The notes beneath the pieces were generated by a model. It made no database searches, was not told where the DNA came from, and saw only the letters and a list, made by a program, of their open reading frames with translations. A stretch of 7,894 nucleotides of DNA from the NCBI GenBank assembly GCA_003564505.1, contig PXFD01000100.1:1-7894 (forward strand), read 5' to 3'. The position numbers and the translations under genes are program-made. The DNA comes from Syntrophomonadaceae bacterium (GTDB lineage Bacteria > Bacillota_D > Dethiobacteria > DTU022). Below, in pieces: positions 1 through 7,258 of the stretch (positions are counted from its first letter, which is position 1; each line of letters opens with the position of its first letter).

Positions 1-4
1 GCTA

Positions 5-1918
<1,914 letters not shown>

Positions 1919-1958
1919 TCACCTCGGCCTACAAAGTTATCTGCTCAAACTAAAATCT

Positions 1959-1967
1959 ATTATAGCA
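1959..1967 (-). promoter_or_regulatory. extended -10 promoter for gyrB
   Basis: On the minus strand the remB-gyrB spacer reads TGCTATAAT, a perfect TATAAT with the TGn extension. No good -35 hexamer lies 16-18 bases upstream, as is common for extended -10 promoters. The predicted transcript would start near 1952, giving a leader of a little under 40 bases before the gyrB ATG. This would let gyrB be expressed separately from the upstream genes. The call rests on motif match only. Confidence 0.55.
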
Positions 1968-1998
1968 TGTTTTAAAGGTGCAAATTTTTTATATATCT

Positions 1999-2238
1999 CT
2001 ACTTAGATATATTACGACGCTTAGAAAGAGTTAGAGGCGCAATTGGAGAAATATAAACCTTTCTGTCTGTAACTACAAATGACTTATGCCTTTCAGAGCC
2101 TGAAAGAATGCTGGTCGGGTGATTGGAAGCAGTGTTTAAAAATTCAGTGTTAATTTCACTTTCCATATTATCCAGGCTAAAAATTCCAATCAACTCACTG
2201 TTAAAAACTATTTGTGATCCGCCAATATGAACAAACAT
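1999..2238 (-). CDS. remB: RemB/YaaB-like DUF370 regulatory protein
   Basis: This is a small 79-residue protein of the DUF370 (RemA/RemB) family. The N terminus MFVHIGGSQIVF, the central ELIGIFSLDN and EINTEFLN segments, and the C-terminal KSFVVTDRKVYISPIAPLTLSKR match the pattern I know from B. subtilis YaaB/RemB. That gene also lies between recF and gyrB and is required for expression of biofilm matrix operons. RemA proteins are ring-forming DNA-binding regulators; the role of RemB in Clostridia is not established, so a regulatory function here is inference. An open frame extends seven codons upstream to an ATG at 2259, but I chose the ATG at 2238 because it follows GGGAGG at 2243-2248 and because the family begins M-[FY]-[VIL]-H-[IL]-G. 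The stop is TAG. There is a 76-base gap to the upstream DUF721 gene and an 83-base gap to gyrB. Confidence 0.88.
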   Translation of the reverse strand: MFVHIGGSQIVFNSELIGIFSLDNMESEINTEFLNTASNHPTSILSGSERHKSFVVTDRKVYISPIAPLTLSKRRNISK

Positions 2239-2242
2239 AGTT

Positions 2243-2248
2243 CCTCCC
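2243..2248 (-). promoter_or_regulatory. ribosome binding site that decides the remB start
   Basis: GGGAGG on the minus strand lies four bases before the ATG at 2238. It sits inside the longer open frame that begins at 2259, so it argues for the shorter protein. The spacing is slightly short, but no comparable site precedes the 2259 ATG. Confidence 0.7.
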
Positions 2249-2314
2249 ATATGAAACAAGGTGTAGTTAGTTGTAAAACAGTAAATATAACCATTCCTTT
2301 AATACAATTACATA

Positions 2315-2623
2315 TTAATCATCATTTTCCTTCCTATCAAAAGGGTCTATCTTAAAGTAAATATCTTTTACCACGTTTGATCCAACAGATTCATTTAACT
2401 TCTTTACCAGGCCTGGTTTTAACATTGTCAGATGGTAAGCCCATACCGAATCCTTTACTGCGACTCTTAGCAGGCCGTTGCTAACACTTTCCGCCCTGGT
2501 AAAAGCGGATAACTCACTCCCGACAACATCATCCCATTTTTCAATAACCAGAAATTGTTTATAACCCTGCCATAAATTATAGCTGCGAAGAATATTTTCA
2601 ATGACCGGGCCAACTGTTTTCAT
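2315..2623 (-). CDS. DUF721 / DciA-like protein
   Basis: This is a 102-residue protein of the DUF721 family, which includes DciA, a loader or operator of the replicative helicase DnaB in many bacteria. The family pattern is visible as W-D-D-V-V-G (residues 30-35), NGLLRVAVKDSVWAYHL (around 49-65), then LKPGLVKKLNESVG (around 68-81) and a final VKDIYFKI strand. The ATG at 2623 overlaps the 3' end of recF by 26 bases in another frame and has a GGGGGAG ribosome binding site at 2632-2638, so it is probably translationally coupled to recF. Its place in a replication operon fits a DNA replication role. That it loads helicase in this organism is inference, since Firmicutes commonly use DnaI/DnaC-type loaders. 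It carries none of the catalytic motifs I would recognise. The last residues are acidic (KENDD). Confidence 0.8.
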   Translation of the reverse strand: MKTVGPVIENILRSYNLWQGYKQFLVIEKWDDVVGSELSAFTRAESVSNGLLRVAVKDSVWAYHLTMLKPGLVKKLNESVGSNVVKDIYFKIDPFDRKENDD

Positions 2624-3734
2624 TTTTTATACTCCCCCGACAGACAGTAAAAATTTTATATTCCCTATTCACATTATTTATTATTCCATTAAGATCGCTC
2701 GCCGTGGTAATAAAGCATTGCCCTGTATTGTTTTTTAAATACTCTAGAAAATACTGCTTTCTGCTTTGATCAAACTCGGAAAAAACATCATCCAGCAGGA
2801 TAATTGGCCAATTCTCGTGAATTTTTTTAAATAAACTCACTTCCGCCATTTTTAATGCCAGGGCTGCTGTTCTTTTTTGACCCTGTGAGGAAAATTTTCT
2901 AGTATCATAACCGTTAATTAATATTTTTAAATCATCCAGATGCGGTCCGACCTGCGTTGATCCTCTTCTTAATTCTGTCTCATACCTGGATGATAGAAGG
3001 TCTAAAAAATTTTTCCTTGTTTCTTTTTGTCCTTCACAGTAATCAAAACCGCAGGCATAATCAAGGGTGAGCGTTTCATTAGCGTTAGTCATTTGGTGAA
3101 AAAATATTTTTGCTTCCTTTTCAAGTGCTTTTATTATTTTAACCCTGGCCTGAACAATATTGGTTCCAAGTGAAACAAGTGAATCGTTCCAGGGTTCAAT
3201 TCTCCGTCCCAGTGATTGCCGACTATTATAACCTTCTTTTAAAAGGCTGTTACGCTGCTGTAGAACCCTCTGGTATGCTCTTAATTCGCTAAAATATACC
3301 GTGCTTAACCTTGATGCTTCCAGGTTTAAAAACCGCCTGCGGATTGAAGGACCTTCTCTAATTAGCATTAAATCATCTGGGCTGAAAACAACAACCGGAT
3401 ATCTTTGAAGATAATCAAAACGATTTAAACTTTGCCTGTTTAATTTTACATCAAGAGGTTTCCCTGAACGATAAAAAACCTGCAGTTCATCTTTAAAATC
3501 ACTTTTTATAAATGTCCCTTTAATAAAAAAACGGTTATCGTGCCAGTTTGCCAATTCCTGATCACGATTTGTCCTGAATGAGCGGGTCACGGTCAAATAA
3601 TAAATTGCTTCAATAAGGTTCGTTTTACCCTGGCCGTTTTCACCAACCAGGATATTTAAACGGGGGTTGAAATGAAGTTGCTGTTGATTATAGTTCCTAA
3701 ATCCTTTAACCAGCAAAGAATCAATATAATACAA
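2598..3734 (-). CDS. recF: DNA replication and repair protein RecF
   Basis: RecF is an SMC-like ATPase that works with RecO and RecR to load RecA at single-strand gaps and stalled forks. The 378-residue protein has the family's features: N-terminal MYYIDSLLVKGFRNY, Walker A GENGQGKTN (31-39), VVVFSPDDL (114-122), GPHLDDL (263-269), the ABC signature region SSQGQKRTAALALKMAE (282-298) and Walker B ILLDDVFSEFD (312-322). The start is TTG at 3734: no ATG or GTG lies between it and the upstream in-frame stop (the dnaN TAG at 3753-3755), and a GGGGGT site at 3741-3746 precedes it. Only 17 bases separate it from dnaN, so the two are probably cotranscribed. The 3' end overlaps the DUF721 gene by 26 bases. 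The S4-domain yaaA gene that often sits between dnaN and recF in Firmicutes is absent. Length is slightly above the usual 360-370. Confidence 0.97.
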   Translation of the reverse strand: MYYIDSLLVKGFRNYNQQQLHFNPRLNILVGENGQGKTNLIEAIYYLTVTRSFRTNRDQELANWHDNRFFIKGTFIKSDFKDELQVFYRSGKPLDVKLNRQSLNRFDYLQRYPVVVFSPDDLMLIREGPSIRRRFLNLEASRLSTVYFSELRAYQRVLQQRNSLLKEGYNSRQSLGRRIEPWNDSLVSLGTNIVQARVKIIKALEKEAKIFFHQMTNANETLTLDYACGFDYCEGQKETRKNFLDLLSSRYETELRRGSTQVGPHLDDLKILINGYDTRKFSSQGQKRTAALALKMAEVSLFKKIHENWPIILLDDVFSEFDQSRKQYFLEYLKNNTGQCFITTASDLNGIINNVNREYKIFTVCRGSIKNENSWPGH

Positions 3735-3740
3735 ATAGTG

Positions 3741-3746
3741 ACCCCC
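3741..3746 (-). promoter_or_regulatory. ribosome binding site supporting the recF TTG start
   Basis: The minus strand reads GGGGGT about seven bases before TTG at 3734. It is an imperfect Shine-Dalgarno sequence in which one G replaces the A of GGAGG. It lies within the 17-base dnaN-recF gap and is the only purine-rich site available. Confidence 0.6.
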
Positions 3747-3752
3747 AAAAGA

Positions 3753-4862
3753 CTAATTTACTTTTTTGATCGGGAGAACAAGGTAAAGGTAACTTTGATT
3801 CTCAACAAGTCTGAATATAATCGGCCCTCCATCGCCATGAAAATCTAAAATTATATTGTCATCTTCTATAATTTTTAAAACATCAAGTACAAACCTGGTA
3901 TTTGCAAATACATCTATTTGTTCCCCTTCAATATCAGCCGATAAAATATCTTCCATGCTGCCCTGCTGTCCGGATACTTTTACCTCAAGCTGCTTATCAT
4001 CAACAATCAGATTAACCGCTTGATTTTTTCCTTCAGCAAGAAGTGATGCCCGACTTACGGTTTCCTCAAACATTTTCTTATTAACCTTCACCCTGGTTTT
4101 ATATTCTTTGGGAATAACGCCGGTGACATCAGGAAACTTTTCCTCAAGTAACCTTGTTGCAAAAAAGACCTGCTCTATCTGAAAAGCAATAATACTTGAT
4201 TCTTGATTTATAGATATGTTAACAGGCTGATCTCCCAAAAGACGCAGCAATTCCCTCATTGAGCGGGCTGGTGCTAAAGATAATCTCTCTTCAATTGACC
4301 AGTTTTTGTCCCTGACCTCTTTAATTGCCAACCGGTAAGTATCTGATGCAGTAAGAGAAAGGAATCCTTCTTTAAATGTGAAAAGGACACCATTGAAGGC
4401 TGGTCTTGTTTCTTCATTGGAAGCAGCAAAAAGAACCGATCTAAGCATTTTCTTTAATATGGATTGATCTATTATAATATTTTGGCCATCCCCGGCAGAA
4501 GAATCGAAAGTGCTTGGATAATCTTCAGGATCAGATCCATATAAATGGAAATTAGCGGAGCCACCTGAAATATCAAGACGATAATTATCCCAATTAATTT
4601 TTAGATCTACTTTTTCAGTTGGGAAATAGCGGATTATATCTACCAGTTTTGGAGGGAGAAGAATTTTACTGCTTTCTTGGCTGCTATATTGCATCCTGGT
4701 TTTTATAAACATTTCAAGGTTTGTTGCAGAAAAAGTAAGCTGATCCTCTTTTATTTCTAATAAAACATTACTGATTACAGGCATTGTGGAGCGTGTAGGA
4801 AGCGCTTTTTCTACTGTTTCAAGGCAGTTTCGCAGCTCTTCTGTATTTAACGAAAGATGCAC
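3753..4862 (-). CDS. dnaN: DNA polymerase III beta subunit (sliding clamp)
   Basis: DnaN forms the dimeric ring clamp that tethers the replicative polymerase to DNA and recruits repair and mismatch proteins. The 369-residue protein is full length and covers the three clamp domains. Recognisable segments include the N terminus with the MPVISNVLLEI strand (27-37), YGSDPEDYPSTF (108-119), RPAFNGVLF (153-161), TASDTYRLA (171-179), KFPDV (242-246) and the C-terminal YLVLPIK (360-366), part of the partner-binding cleft. The start is GTG at 4862: the first internal ATG is at residue 27, too late for domain I, and AGGGGG at 4871-4876 is well placed. The stop is TAG, in the same frame as the downstream recF. 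The gene is separated from dnaA by 259 bases of origin DNA. Confidence 0.97.
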   Translation of the reverse strand: MHLSLNTEELRNCLETVEKALPTRSTMPVISNVLLEIKEDQLTFSATNLEMFIKTRMQYSSQESSKILLPPKLVDIIRYFPTEKVDLKINWDNYRLDISGGSANFHLYGSDPEDYPSTFDSSAGDGQNIIIDQSILKKMLRSVLFAASNEETRPAFNGVLFTFKEGFLSLTASDTYRLAIKEVRDKNWSIEERLSLAPARSMRELLRLLGDQPVNISINQESSIIAFQIEQVFFATRLLEEKFPDVTGVIPKEYKTRVKVNKKMFEETVSRASLLAEGKNQAVNLIVDDKQLEVKVSGQQGSMEDILSADIEGEQIDVFANTRFVLDVLKIIEDDNIILDFHGDGGPIIFRLVENQSYLYLVLPIKKVN

Positions 4863-4870
4863 TTTAATAA

Positions 4871-4876
4871 CCCCCT
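4871..4876 (-). promoter_or_regulatory. ribosome binding site supporting the dnaN GTG start
   Basis: AGGGGG on the minus strand lies eight bases before GTG at 4862. Like the sites of recF and DUF721, it is a run of five G rather than GGAGG, which would pair with the 16S tail through a G-U wobble. Confidence 0.6.
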
Positions 4877-4947
4877 AATAATAACATTTTGTTTTTATTA
4901 ACATAGACATGAAAGTATTTATTAAAAATAATCTTTAAATAATAAGA

Positions 4948-4962
4948 TAGTAATAATAATAA
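4948..4962 (+). repeat. DnaA-trio-like triplet tract
   Basis: Five consecutive triplets on the plus strand read TAG TAA TAA TAA TAA, followed by GGAC and then two abutting DnaA boxes. Read 3' to 5' away from the boxes this is AAT AAT AAT AAT GAT, which fits the DnaA-trio motif described for B. subtilis, where DnaA moves from the boxes onto one strand to open the duplex. The short G/C-containing spacer (4963-4966) also fits. The tract is AT-rich, so a chance triplet run cannot be excluded. Confidence 0.6.
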
Positions 4963-4966
4963 GGAC

Positions 4967-4975
4967 TGTGGATCT
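4967..4975 (-). promoter_or_regulatory. degenerate DnaA box next to the triplet tract
   Basis: The minus strand reads AGATCCACA, with two mismatches to TTATNCACA, both in the first two positions. It directly abuts the exact box at 4976-4984 in the same orientation and lies four bases from the triplet tract, which is where a low-affinity loading box would be expected. Confidence 0.55.
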
Positions 4976-4984
4976 TGTGTATAA
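4976..4984 (-). promoter_or_regulatory. DnaA box, exact TTATNCACA
   Basis: The minus strand reads TTATACACA, a full match to the consensus. With the degenerate box at 4967-4975 it forms a head-to-tail pair pointing toward the triplet tract and dnaN. Confidence 0.8.
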
Positions 4985-5028
4985 CGGCGATATTAATGCA
5001 CTGATCAATCTTATTATAACTTTAAAAA

Positions 5029-5037
5029 TGTGGATAA
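5029..5037 (-). promoter_or_regulatory. DnaA box, exact TTATCCACA
   Basis: The minus strand reads TTATCCACA, the strongest known DnaA-binding nonamer. It has the same orientation as the pair at 4967-4984 and lies about 45 bases from it. Confidence 0.85.
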
Positions 5038-5050
5038 TAAACTGACTTGT

Positions 5051-5059
5051 TGTTCATAA
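5051..5059 (-). promoter_or_regulatory. DnaA box with one mismatch
   Basis: The minus strand reads TTATGAACA, one mismatch at position 6 (A for C). It is in the same orientation as the exact boxes nearby. Confidence 0.5.
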
Positions 5060-5106
5060 GCTGGGGAGAAAAAAAAATAATTTTTTAAAGGTAATTTAAT
5101 AACAAC

Positions 5107-5137
5107 TTATAAACAGCTTGGTCAGGAGTTATCCAGA
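5107..5137 (+). promoter_or_regulatory. two DnaA boxes with one mismatch each at the dnaA 3' end
   Basis: The plus strand reads TTATAAACA at 5107-5115 (mismatch at position 6) and TTATCCAGA at 5129-5137 (mismatch at position 8). The second lies inside the last codons of dnaA. Both face the opposite way from the boxes at 4967-5059, so the cluster has inward-pointing members. Confidence 0.45.
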
Positions 5138-6501
5138 ATATTATTTTTGATCATTTCAAGACGGTTTTTAAAATCGCTATTTTTAGTTATTAAAATATCG
5201 ATTTTTTTGAATGCGTGAAGAACAGTGGTGTGATCTCTTCCGCCAAATTCTTCTCCTATTTTAGGCAGGGACAAATCAGTAAGCATTCGACATAAATACA
5301 TTGCGACCTGCCTGGTCATTGCGATATCCTGAGTTCGCTTTTTTGAAAGAATTTCTTCCGGTTTGAGGTTAAAGTTTTCAGCAGTTACATCAATAACAGT
5401 TTTAACTGTGATATTTTTTTGGCGGGGAAAGATAATATCCTGAAGTGCTGCTTCAGTTAATTCAAGAGTTACTGGTGATTCGGATAGAGATGCATAGGCA
5501 ACGATTCTAATTAAAGCTCCTTCGAGTTCACGAATATTAGTAATCACCTTGGAGGCGATATAGTGGAGGACCTCATCGGGGATGTCCATCCCATCGGAAA
5601 GGGCTTTCTTTTTTAAAATGGCGGTCCTTGTTTCGAGATCTGGCGTTTGAAGATCTGTAATTAAACCCCATTCAAAACGGGAGCGAAGGCGATCCTCAAG
5701 GGTAGGTATTTCTTTAGGGGGCCGATCGCTTGAAATAATAATTTGTTTGTTATTATCGTGCAGAGCGTTAAAGGTATGGAAAAACTCTTCCTGGGTCTGT
5801 TCCTTTCCGGCAAGAAATTGAATATCGTCAATTAAAAGAATGTCCATACTGCGGTATTTATTTCTAAAATCTAAAGTTTTATTGTCGCGGATTGCATTGA
5901 TAAATTCATTGGTAAACCTTTCTGATGAAAAATAGAATACTCTGGTAAAATCATGATTAATAAGCGAATACTGTCCAATTGCATGAAGGAGGTGAGTTTT
6001 GCCGAGCCCGACACCTCCATATATAAATAAAGGATTATATGCCCGAGCAGGGCTTTCTGCTACAGCAAGCGAAGCTGCATGAGAAAGGCGGTTACAAGCT
6101 CCCACAACAAAAGTATCAAATGTATATCGTGGATTAAAAGTGGAAATATATTTGTTTTTTAAATGTTCGTCTTCCCTTTGATGTGAAGAAAAATCACTGG
6201 AATAATAGTTTTCATCGCCAAGTGATTCAGGATCACGAGTATCTTGAAATTCGGAGGAAATAACAAAATTAACCCGGTGCTCTTCAGATGTAACTTCTTT
6301 TAAGGCATTAATAATTTGGTTTTTATAACGGGTTTCAAACCATTCTTTTGTAAAATCGTTTGGCACCTCTATAATCAGACAGCAATTCTCTAAAGAAACG
6401 GGCTTGGTAAGGTTAAACCATGTCTCAAAGCTGGGTTTGTTAAGCTCTTTGCTTAATTCTTCAAGAGTTAGCTGCCAAATCTCATTCAAATTATTATTCA
6501 A
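5122..6501 (-). CDS. dnaA: chromosomal replication initiator DnaA
   Basis: DnaA is the AAA+ ATPase that binds DnaA boxes, unwinds the origin and recruits the replicative helicase. The 459-residue protein has all four domains: domain I (about 1-82, with KPSFETWF at 22-29), a short linker (about 83-122), the AAA+ domain starting at NPRYTFDTFV (123-132) with Walker A GGVGLGKT (162-169), Walker B ILLIDD (221-226), sensor 1 near IIISSD (254-259), the arginine finger in DRLRSRFEWG (270-279) and sensor 2 in IRELEGALIRI (323-333), and domain IV with the DnaA-box-binding signature GGRDHTTVLHAF (420-431). The start is TTG at 6501: upstream in-frame codons up to a stop at 6538-6540 include no ATG or GTG, CCGGAGG lies just upstream at 6510-6516, and the N terminus aligns with family members. 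The gene lies between two DnaA-box clusters and diverges from rpmH. Confidence 0.98.
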   Translation of the reverse strand: MNNNLNEIWQLTLEELSKELNKPSFETWFNLTKPVSLENCCLIIEVPNDFTKEWFETRYKNQIINALKEVTSEEHRVNFVISSEFQDTRDPESLGDENYYSSDFSSHQREDEHLKNKYISTFNPRYTFDTFVVGACNRLSHAASLAVAESPARAYNPLFIYGGVGLGKTHLLHAIGQYSLINHDFTRVFYFSSERFTNEFINAIRDNKTLDFRNKYRSMDILLIDDIQFLAGKEQTQEEFFHTFNALHDNNKQIIISSDRPPKEIPTLEDRLRSRFEWGLITDLQTPDLETRTAILKKKALSDGMDIPDEVLHYIASKVITNIRELEGALIRIVAYASLSESPVTLELTEAALQDIIFPRQKNITVKTVIDVTAENFNLKPEEILSKKRTQDIAMTRQVAMYLCRMLTDLSLPKIGEEFGGRDHTTVLHAFKKIDILITKNSDFKNRLEMIKNNILDNS

Positions 6502-6509
6502 TGGTTTAG

Positions 6510-6514
6510 CCTCC
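6510..6514 (-). promoter_or_regulatory. ribosome binding site that decides the dnaA TTG start
   Basis: GGAGG on the minus strand lies eight bases before TTG at 6501, an optimal spacing. Since no ATG or GTG is in reach, it fixes the unusual start. Confidence 0.8.
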
Positions 6515-6534
6515 GGATGCTTTAAATAAGAGTT

Positions 6535-6563
6535 ATCTTATTAACATAAATCTTAGTTATCAA
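6535..6563 (-). promoter_or_regulatory. probable proximal dnaA promoter
   Basis: On the minus strand TTGATA (6558-6563) and TAAGAT (6535-6540) are separated by 17 bases. The -35 matches consensus at five of six positions and the -10 at four of six. Transcription would start near 6528, leaving a short leader containing the GGAGG site. The -35 element lies inside the near-consensus DnaA box at 6557-6565, which suggests autorepression by DnaA; that is inference. Confidence 0.5.
6538..6546 (+). promoter_or_regulatory. DnaA box with one mismatch
   Basis: The plus strand reads TTATTAACA, with A for C at position 6. It overlaps the -10 element of the probable dnaA promoter. Confidence 0.4.
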
Positions 6564-6584
6564 CAACCACTGTGGATAACTAAG
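6552..6584. repeat. 10-bp perfect inverted repeat carrying two facing DnaA boxes
   Basis: CTTAGTTATC (6552-6561) and GATAACTAAG (6575-6584) are perfect reverse complements separated by 13 bases. The arms contain the TTATC ends of a near-consensus box (6557-6565, TTATCAACA, plus strand) and an exact box (6571-6579, TTATCCACA, minus strand) that face each other. There is no following T run in either direction that would make it a terminator. It more likely is a paired DnaA binding site at the dnaA promoter. Confidence 0.7.
6571..6579 (-). promoter_or_regulatory. DnaA box, exact TTATCCACA
   Basis: The minus strand reads TTATCCACA. It is the only exact box upstream of dnaA and sits about eight bases upstream of the probable dnaA -35 element. 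Confidence 0.85.
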
Positions 6585-6590
6585 CGTAAG

Positions 6591-6599
6591 TGGGTATAA
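6591..6599 (-). promoter_or_regulatory. DnaA box with one mismatch
   Basis: The minus strand reads TTATACCCA, with C for A at position 7. It has the same orientation as the exact box at 6571-6579, 20 bases apart start to start, roughly two helical turns. Confidence 0.4.
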
Positions 6600-6620
6600 A
6601 TAACTAGAACCGATAAAAAC

Positions 6621-6649
6621 ATATTAACAGATATATAGCGCTCCTGCAA
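6621..6649 (-). promoter_or_regulatory. possible distal dnaA promoter (weak)
   Basis: The minus strand has TTGCAG (6644-6649), a 17-base spacer, and TAATAT (6621-6626) preceded by TGT, an extended -10 arrangement. The hexamers match consensus only partly (three and four of six). A transcript from here would cross all the upstream DnaA boxes before reaching dnaA. Confidence 0.3.
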
Positions 6650-6702
6650 AGGAAAGATTTAACTAAAAGAAGTGATTTAAGATCTTGAAAGCAAAGGTTT
6701 TC

Positions 6703-6732
6703 TTGACATTATTTAATTGGTTACTGTATAAT
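6703..6732 (+). promoter_or_regulatory. consensus sigma-A promoter for rpmH
   Basis: TTGACA (6703-6708) and TATAAT (6727-6732), both perfect hexamers, are separated by 18 bases. Transcription would start near 6739, about 30 bases before the rpmH ATG. This is the best promoter in the window and probably drives rpmH, rnpA, yidD and yidC. Confidence 0.85.
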
Positions 6733-6767
6733 TTTTGTATTCTGAATGTAAGCAAAGGGGAATAAGA

Positions 6768-6902
6768 ATGAAAAGGACATACCAACCAAAAAAGAAACAA
6801 AGAAAAAGGGTTCATGGATTTCTGAAAAGAATGAGAACCCGTGGTGGAAAACAGGTCATTAAAAAGCGCAGACAAAAAATGAGAAAGAGATTAAGCGCAT
6901 AA
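6768..6902 (+). CDS. rpmH: 50S ribosomal protein L34
   Basis: L34 is a very small, highly basic protein of the large ribosomal subunit. This 44-residue product begins [10 protein letters not shown] and continues with [11 protein letters not shown] and RTRGGK, then a lysine/arginine-rich C terminus ending KRLSA, all as in the family, at the usual length. The ATG at 6768 has AAAGGGG at 6754-6760, seven bases upstream. It diverges from dnaA and is followed 14 bases later by rnpA, the conserved order across bacteria. Expression is probably high, given the consensus promoter upstream. Confidence 0.98.
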   Translation: MKRTYQPKKKQRKRVHGFLKRMRTRGGKQVIKKRRQKMRKRLSA

Positions 6903-6916
6903 TTAATAAAAATGAA

Positions 6917-7258
6917 ATGACTCTGCAAAGACTAAAAAAAAACTGGGAATTTAAGCGGGTTTATCGCAATGGCAGGACGGTTGTCTCCAGAAACATCGTC
7001 CTTTATTACTGCCCGAATGGCCATGAATACAATCGAATTGGCTTTTCAATTAGCAAAAAAGTTGGGAAAAGTGTGGTCAGGAATAGAATCAGAAGGGTAT
7101 ATAAAGAAGCATTCAAGGCTGTGGATAAGTACCTGGTAAAAGGATATGATTTTATTCTGATTGCACGGAAGCCGGCAGTAGATGCATCATTCAGGCAAGC
7201 CAGCAAGGAGTTGTTTAATCTATGCCGGAAGGGACAACTGGTTGCAAAAAAGCAATAA
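6917..7258 (+). CDS. rnpA: ribonuclease P protein component
   Basis: RnpA is the basic protein cofactor that helps the RNase P RNA bind and cleave the 5' leader of tRNA precursors. The 113-residue protein has the N-terminal [14 protein letters not shown] segment (6-19), [18 protein letters not shown] (43-60, containing the family's RNR signature at 55-57) and the FILIARKPA strand (79-87). Length is typical. The start is ATG at 6917; no clear Shine-Dalgarno lies before it, and a two-codon ATG AAA TGA at 6912-6920 overlaps the start, so translation may depend on coupling to rpmH 14 bases upstream. The 3' end overlaps yidD by 37 bases in another frame. Confidence 0.96.
   Translation: MTLQRLKKNWEFKRVYRNGRTVVSRNIVLYYCPNGHEYNRIGFSISKKVGKSVVRNRIRRVYKEAFKAVDKYLVKGYDFILIARKPAVDASFRQASKELFNLCRKGQLVAKKQ

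Larger units (their letters stand above)
4863..5121. other. oriC: origin half between dnaA and dnaN, with unwinding region
   Basis: This 259-base gap holds no gene. It contains two exact DnaA boxes (4976-4984, 5029-5037), three near matches (4967-4975, 5051-5059, 5107-5115), a triplet tract at 4948-4962, and two very AT-rich stretches (about 4877-4962 and 5069-5100, the latter with nine consecutive A followed by TAA and six T). Boxes lie on the dnaA side and the AT-rich stretch with triplets lies on the dnaN side, matching the B. subtilis incC arrangement, where the duplex opens. Location between dnaA and dnaN plus box clustering makes an origin call strong; the exact unwinding site is inference. 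I see no GC-rich hairpin terminator after dnaA. Confidence 0.88.
6502..6767. other. oriC: origin half and divergent promoter region between dnaA and rpmH
   Basis: This 266-base gap holds no gene. On its dnaA side it has one exact DnaA box (6571-6579) and three near matches (6538-6546, 6557-6565, 6591-6599), plus probable dnaA promoters. On its rpmH side it has a consensus promoter. It corresponds in position to the incA/incB side of the B. subtilis bipartite origin. The stretch from about 6650 to 6700 holds nothing I can identify apart from copies of the heptamer GCAAAGG. Confidence 0.8.

Noticed and set aside
2239..2259. Seven-codon N-terminal extension of RemB from the ATG at 2259
   Set aside because: The GGGAGG ribosome binding site lies inside this extension, and family members begin at the M-F-V-H-I-G sequence encoded from 2238.
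5013..5018. TATAAT on the minus strand as a dnaN promoter
   Set aside because: The hexamer is perfect but no reasonable -35 or TGn extension is present, and such hexamers are expected by chance in this AT-rich stretch.
5069..5090. A-run and T-run after dnaA as an intrinsic terminator
   Set aside because: The only pairing possible is between A and T runs, with no GC stem, so it is better read as part of the AT-rich origin DNA.
6552..6584. Inverted repeat as a transcription terminator
   Set aside because: The arms are AT-rich, no T run follows on either strand, and the arms coincide with DnaA boxes.
6663..6875. Minus-strand open frame of 70 codons across rpmH and its promoter
   Set aside because: It covers the rpmH gene and its consensus promoter on the opposite strand, and the product is not recognisable.
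7006..7206. Minus-strand open frame inside rnpA
   Set aside because: It is antisense to the well-supported rnpA gene and has no independent support.
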